From the NCBI RefSeq assembly GCF_026191375.1, contig NZ_JAODTL010000008.1, positions 1-61,915 on the forward strand: a DNA stretch of 61,915 bases, in the 5' to 3' direction. The notes under the pieces are model-generated. The model was not told the DNA's origin. It did no database searches and was given only the letters and a program-made list of their open reading frames with translations. Every line of letters starts with the position of its first letter. Positions within the stretch are counted from its first letter, which is position 1. The position numbers and the translations under genes were made by a program. This document shows positions 58,617 to 61,915 of the stretch, one piece after another. Origin of the DNA: Marinomonas pontica (GTDB taxonomy: Bacteria > Pseudomonadota > Gammaproteobacteria > Pseudomonadales > Marinomonadaceae).

Positions 58617-59559
58617 ATGTTGACTATTGTTGCCATCACCACCCCCATATTTATTATGATCTTATTGGGGTATTTTGCCGTTCGGATTAACCTAGTCCCT
58701 GGTGAAACGATTGCGGGTATGGCAAAAATCGTCATGTACTTTACGCTTCCCGCCTTGATATTCAGCACCTTGGCAAGAATGGAGTTCGATCAAGTCATCA
58801 TTCCGAGTTACATAGCGACCTACGCCACCGGCTCACTATTAGCGCTGTTGATAGGCATGTTCATTAGCTCAAAAATCATGAAGCGCCCTTTAATCGAAAG
58901 CACATTAAAAGGCGCAGGAATGGCCTGCTCTAACTCGGCGTTCTTTGCCTACCCTGTTATGTTACTCGCCTTTAGCGATCCACCAACCGCCGCTTTTGCC
59001 ATGGCGCTGATTGTAGAAAACCTATTCGTTTTACCCATTATCTTTATTATTCTGGAAATCAGTTCATCCAGCGGGCAGGGCTTAAACCCTCTCAGTATGC
59101 TCTATACTGTCGTGAAAAGGTTGATTAAAAATCCGCTGATTTTGGCCGTCACAGGAGGCGTATTAGCATCGACGTTTCATTTGGAACTGCCAGATGTAAT
59201 TGACCGTGTGTTAGTGATGCTGTCTGGCGCATCCGCTACGCTTGCACTGATTGTACTTGGAGGGTCTCTCGTAGGAACCAGCCTGACTGGCAATATCAAA
59301 GACATCTGTTTTGTCACTACAGGTAAGCTAGTACTGCACCCATTAATGATCGCTATCGTAGCGTTATTTATGCCTGAAATGGACCGCAACCTCTTTGCTC
59401 GGAGGCATTTTGACGGTGGCCGTACCTATGATGAGCATCTACCCAATAATTGGCAGCCAATATGGTTTCCGCTCGCTTTGTGCCAGCACACTGCTCATCA
59501 CCACGCTCACATCCTTTGTCACACTGGCGATTATTTTGTCTTTGATGGGATTAAGTTAA
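58617..59559 (+). pseudogene. AEC-family (auxin efflux carrier-type) transporter, C-terminal frameshift
   Basis: About ten membrane helices of an AEC-family carrier (FIMILLGYFAV at the start, MARINEF-like YFTLPALIFSTLA). The uncorrected frame goes off after ..MDRNLFA and ends in unrelated sequence at 59618. Removing one base near 59399-59400 resumes the family end GGILTVAVPMMSIYPIIGSQYG and stops at 59559, giving 313 residues, similar to the neighbour at 60084-61016. The family moves organic acids and auxin-like compounds. It follows the PcaQ-like gene by 36 bp and converges with aroQ, so a quinate/shikimate or aromatic acid substrate is plausible but unproven. Confidence 0.83.
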
Positions 59560-59587
59560 CCCAAGCCCTCAACAATCACCGTCTACA

Positions 59588-60040
59588 TTACGCTTTGAGC
59601 TTATGCACTAAGCCCTGAATGCCTAACACATACCCTTGTACGCCCATACCAACCACAATACCCGCTGCGGCTGGCGAGATGTATGAATGATGACGGAAAG
59701 CTTCACGAGCGTGTACGTTGGAAATATGCACTTCAATTAAAGGCACATCGGCACCTTTAATGGCGTCATGCAACGCAACAGATGTGTGGGTATACGCACC
59801 GGGATTGAAAACAACGCCCAATACTTCGCCCGCTTTAATACGGCGACCTGCTTCATGAATTAGATCAATCAATACACCTTCATGGTTAGATTGATGGCAT
59901 TCCACCTCATGGCCAAGCTTCGCGGCAGCATCACGGCACATCACTTCCACATCCGCTAGGGTCTCATAACCGTACGTTGCTGGCTCGCGGGTCCCCAACA
60001 AATTAAGATTTGGGCCGTTCAACACCATAATGGTAGACAT
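59588..60040 (-). CDS. aroQ: 3-dehydroquinate dehydratase, type II
   Basis: A 150-residue type II dehydroquinase. Typical residues are LNGPNLNLLGTREPATYG (with the catalytic Tyr), NPGAYTHTSVALHDAI and the His of VEVHISN-like LIEVHISNVHAREAFRHHSYIS. It interconverts 3-dehydroquinate and 3-dehydroshikimate. Next to a 3-dehydroshikimate dehydratase and AEC transporters, a catabolic (quinate) role is likely rather than, or besides, shikimate synthesis. It is third in the leftward GntR-AEC-aroQ unit, 43 bp after the carrier. Confidence 0.95.
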   Translation of the reverse strand: MSTIMVLNGPNLNLLGTREPATYGYETLADVEVMCRDAAAKLGHEVECHQSNHEGVLIDLIHEAGRRIKAGEVLGVVFNPGAYTHTSVALHDAIKGADVPLIEVHISNVHAREAFRHHSYISPAAAGIVVGMGVQGYVLGIQGLVHKLKA

Positions 60041-60083
60041 AATTGTTTCTCCTAAATTTATGCGTAAACATTAAATCGTTCTA

Positions 60084-61016
60084 TCACACCAAAAAGCGCA
60101 ACAACACGCTCAAGGTAAAAAATGACAATACCGTTGTGATCAACAAGGTACTGGCACAAAAACTTTGCTCGCCGTACTCCCCTCCAACAATGGGGTAAAT
60201 ACTAAACATGGGCAATGCAGCAAAAATAATCATCGCCACTTTCAGGTCACTTGCCATATTCGGAGCCAAGGTAAGCAACAGGGCAACCACGCAAGGAAAA
60301 AACACCAGCTTAGAAAAGGCCACCAAAGACATTTGCCCCAGACTGCCTTTTACTGACAAACCAACTAATGAACCACCAATGACAATTAAGGCCGCTGGAG
60401 CAGAGCCCATAGCGAGCATATCTAAGCCTCGCATCATGAACGCCGGAAAGCTGAAGCCAAGAGCCGAGCAAACAACGCCGCTGAACACGGCTACAATGAT
60501 GGGGTTACTTATAATGCGTTTCGCTACAGGAACAAAAATAGCATTGCCTCCTGCGTTTCGTTTCCCTAAAACAGTTTCAATAAAAATCAGTCCAATTGGA
60601 AAAAGAATCACATTCTCAACCATCACCACCATAGCAAAAGCGTGCACCATGGAATGATCGAAAAACTGCAGCAATATAGGAAAGCCAACAAACGCACTGT
60701 TAGGCATGGCAGCGCCCAACCCTCTCAAGCCACTTTGTTCCCACTGATCACGAAACAGCAACCGACTTAACAGCACGGTAAACGCAAAAGACGACACCCC
60801 ACCTAACGCATAAATCACAAGATAATGAGGGTTAATTAATGACTGAAGGTCCATGCTCAGCAACTTAGTAAACACCAACGCTGGCAAAGCAAAATACATT
60901 ACAAACTTGCTGAGTCCTGGTAGAAACTCTTTCGGAATAAAATGAAAACGCCCGCCGACATACCCAAGCAAGATAAGAAAAAATATCGGAGCAGTAATGT
61001 TTAATACAGCATCCAT
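60084..61016 (-). CDS. AEC-family transporter
   Basis: A 310-residue carrier with ten predicted helices in two repeats. The start ITAPIFFLILLGYVGGRF and the segment KFVMYFALPALVFTKLL are typical, as are GLRGLGAAMPNSAFVGFPILLQF in the middle and the C-terminal MFSIYPIVGGEYGEQS. It is a paralogue of the carrier at 58617-59559 on the other strand. It lies between the GntR regulator gene (54 bp) and aroQ (43 bp), so it likely serves the same pathway. The substrate, an aromatic or organic acid, is unproven. Confidence 0.9.
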   Translation of the reverse strand: MDAVLNITAPIFFLILLGYVGGRFHFIPKEFLPGLSKFVMYFALPALVFTKLLSMDLQSLINPHYLVIYALGGVSSFAFTVLLSRLLFRDQWEQSGLRGLGAAMPNSAFVGFPILLQFFDHSMVHAFAMVVMVENVILFPIGLIFIETVLGKRNAGGNAIFVPVAKRIISNPIIVAVFSGVVCSALGFSFPAFMMRGLDMLAMGSAPAALIVIGGSLVGLSVKGSLGQMSLVAFSKLVFFPCVVALLLTLAPNMASDLKVAMIIFAALPMFSIYPIVGGEYGEQSFCASTLLITTVLSFFTLSVLLRFLV

Positions 61017-61070
61017 GTCATCATGTCCTCAAGATTAATAATGCGATATAGAAAGAGCTAATCGTTTGCC

Positions 61071-61769
61071 TCACACCATGGCCGCACTCGTCATTGGCAA
61101 TTCAGGGGCTGGAAGATATAAGCCTTTTTGAATATGGGAATCCAACATGGTCATCACGGACTCAACGTCATCATCAAGAAGACATTGAAGTAAGGCTTGG
61201 TGCTCTGACACAGACGCCTGCCCACGAAATGGGCGACGATGTAAGGCCAACACCTGATAGCGCATATAAAGTTCTATGACCGATGCATGGTAACGAATAA
61301 GTTGTTGGGAACCACAGTGAGACACCATAGAAATGTGAAAATCTCGATCCGCTTTTTCCCAAACTTGAACGTGGTTTTTCTCATCTTCCATCATCAGCTT
61401 TTCAGCAAAATTCAAACGAAAGTGTGCACTAATCAAAGCGGATTTCCATTCCACATGACCGACGGTATTTTCCATGGATTTGCGCACCCCAGATAATTCC
61501 AGCATCTGACGAAGCTCCAATAGCTCTCGTAAATCCGCCGTAGAAACCGGTTTTACACTGAAACCTTTTTGATCAACAAACAGCACAAAACCATCCGACA
61601 CCAGACGCATTAAGGTTTCACGTAAGGTATTCACACTGGCGCTATACCGAATACGCAAAGCGTTTAGCTTGAGCTTTTCACCTGGTGGTAGTTTTCCAGT
61701 CACAATATCGGAACGAAGCTGTTCGTAAACAGATTGTCCTACTAACTTACGGTCATCTGGGTTAATCAT
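61071..61769 (-). CDS. GntR-family regulator, FCD (FadR-type) subgroup
   Basis: A 232-residue GntR regulator. The N-terminal wHTH includes LRSDIVTGKLPPGEKLKL and YSASVNTLRETLMRL, and the C-terminal all-helical FCD domain shows the Asp/His metal or ligand residues (DRDFHISMV; later SVSEHQALLQCLLD). It likely senses a pathway acid and controls the downstream AEC-aroQ genes. A hairpin terminator upstream (61815-61840) separates it from the neighbouring unit. Confidence 0.88.
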   Translation of the reverse strand: MINPDDRKLVGQSVYEQLRSDIVTGKLPPGEKLKLNALRIRYSASVNTLRETLMRLVSDGFVLFVDQKGFSVKPVSTADLRELLELRQMLELSGVRKSMENTVGHVEWKSALISAHFRLNFAEKLMMEDEKNHVQVWEKADRDFHISMVSHCGSQQLIRYHASVIELYMRYQVLALHRRPFRGQASVSEHQALLQCLLDDDVESVMTMLDSHIQKGLYLPAPELPMTSAAMV

Positions 61770-61814
61770 AGAAAAATCTCAGGGTCATGGCGTTTTTATA
61801 GTAATACCCAAACT

Positions 61815-61840
61815 AAAAGACGCCATTAGGCGTCTTTTTT
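61815..61840. terminator. hairpin terminator upstream of the GntR gene
   Basis: A perfect 10-bp stem (61815-61824 / 61829-61838) with loop ATTA and T residues after it on both strands. It probably ends a transcript from a gene beyond the window. Confidence 0.82.
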
Positions 61841-61915
61841 CACTCATTCTATGGGTTTATTCGCTTGCCAACAATCTCTAGATCAATGAACTAACGACAT
61901 CGTATTTTTCACGAA

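Noticed and set aside
1..61915. CRISPR arrays, tRNA or rRNA genes, IS elements or prophage
   Set aside because: No repeat-spacer pattern, cloverleaf, transposase or phage gene was recognised on reading either strand. A dedicated tRNA and repeat scan would settle this.

Overview
The window looks like a chromosomal stretch of a moderately AT-rich marine gammaproteobacterium. It is most like Marinomonas (Oceanospirillales). That placement is inferred from the gene mix (TRAP and TTT carriers, KdgR, IlvY/IlvC, ModF, NfsA/NfsB, a five-step hut pathway, many c-di-GMP and chemotaxis proteins) and from protein resemblance to enterobacterial homologues; it was not tested by a search. I see no rRNA, tRNA, CRISPR array, insertion sequence or prophage.

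Layout. 0-3.6 kb: a uronate-catabolism block with the end of a TRAP permease, an RpiB-family isomerase, KduD and KdgR, with a KdgR-like box between the divergent isomerase and kduD genes. 3.6-6.4 kb: a Gate-domain membrane protein, an Lrp regulator and a frameshifted YcaQ-type DNA glycosylase. 6.4-9.5 kb: a cyanase - formate/nitrite channel - PP2C phosphatase/kinase operon. 10-15.8 kb: an MCP, a decayed GGDEF gene, SotB, a PAS-GGDEF protein and an orphan ferric-iron binding protein. 15.9-20 kb: ilvY/ilvC and modF. 20-28 kb: a tyrosine-phosphatase-like protein, an HD hydrolase, a Stealth phosphotransferase, two GGDEF-EAL proteins and a SHOCT protein. 28.6-36.6 kb: redox and stress genes (YghU, Fpr, periplasmic MsrA, NfsA, a peroxiredoxin, NfsB), an outer-membrane barrel, a D-amino-acid dehydrogenase relative and a LysR regulator. 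36.7-45.8 kb: a DUF924 gene and the histidine-utilisation cluster hutUHIG / hutFD / hutC, with HutC-like palindromes. 45.9-52.8 kb: a cytochrome b561, a SRPBCC/GyrI-like protein, PepQ and a tctCBA carrier operon. 53-61.8 kb: a damaged MCP, then a quinate/shikimate-type cluster: dehydroshikimate dehydratase (QsuB type), a PcaQ-like regulator, two AEC transporters, AroQ and a GntR regulator.

The most striking sequence-level feature is a set of single-base indels, about fourteen in ten genes, most of them in A/T homopolymers. Each breaks a gene that otherwise reads through cleanly to its family's length. Draft-sequence error is the simplest reading; real decay or slippage is the alternative. The most interesting biological unit is the cynS - nitrite/formate channel - PP2C/kinase operon. 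Other points of interest are a perfect 25-bp palindrome between a LysR gene and nfsB, a GGDEF remnant hidden between two genes, and the kduI-less uronate module.
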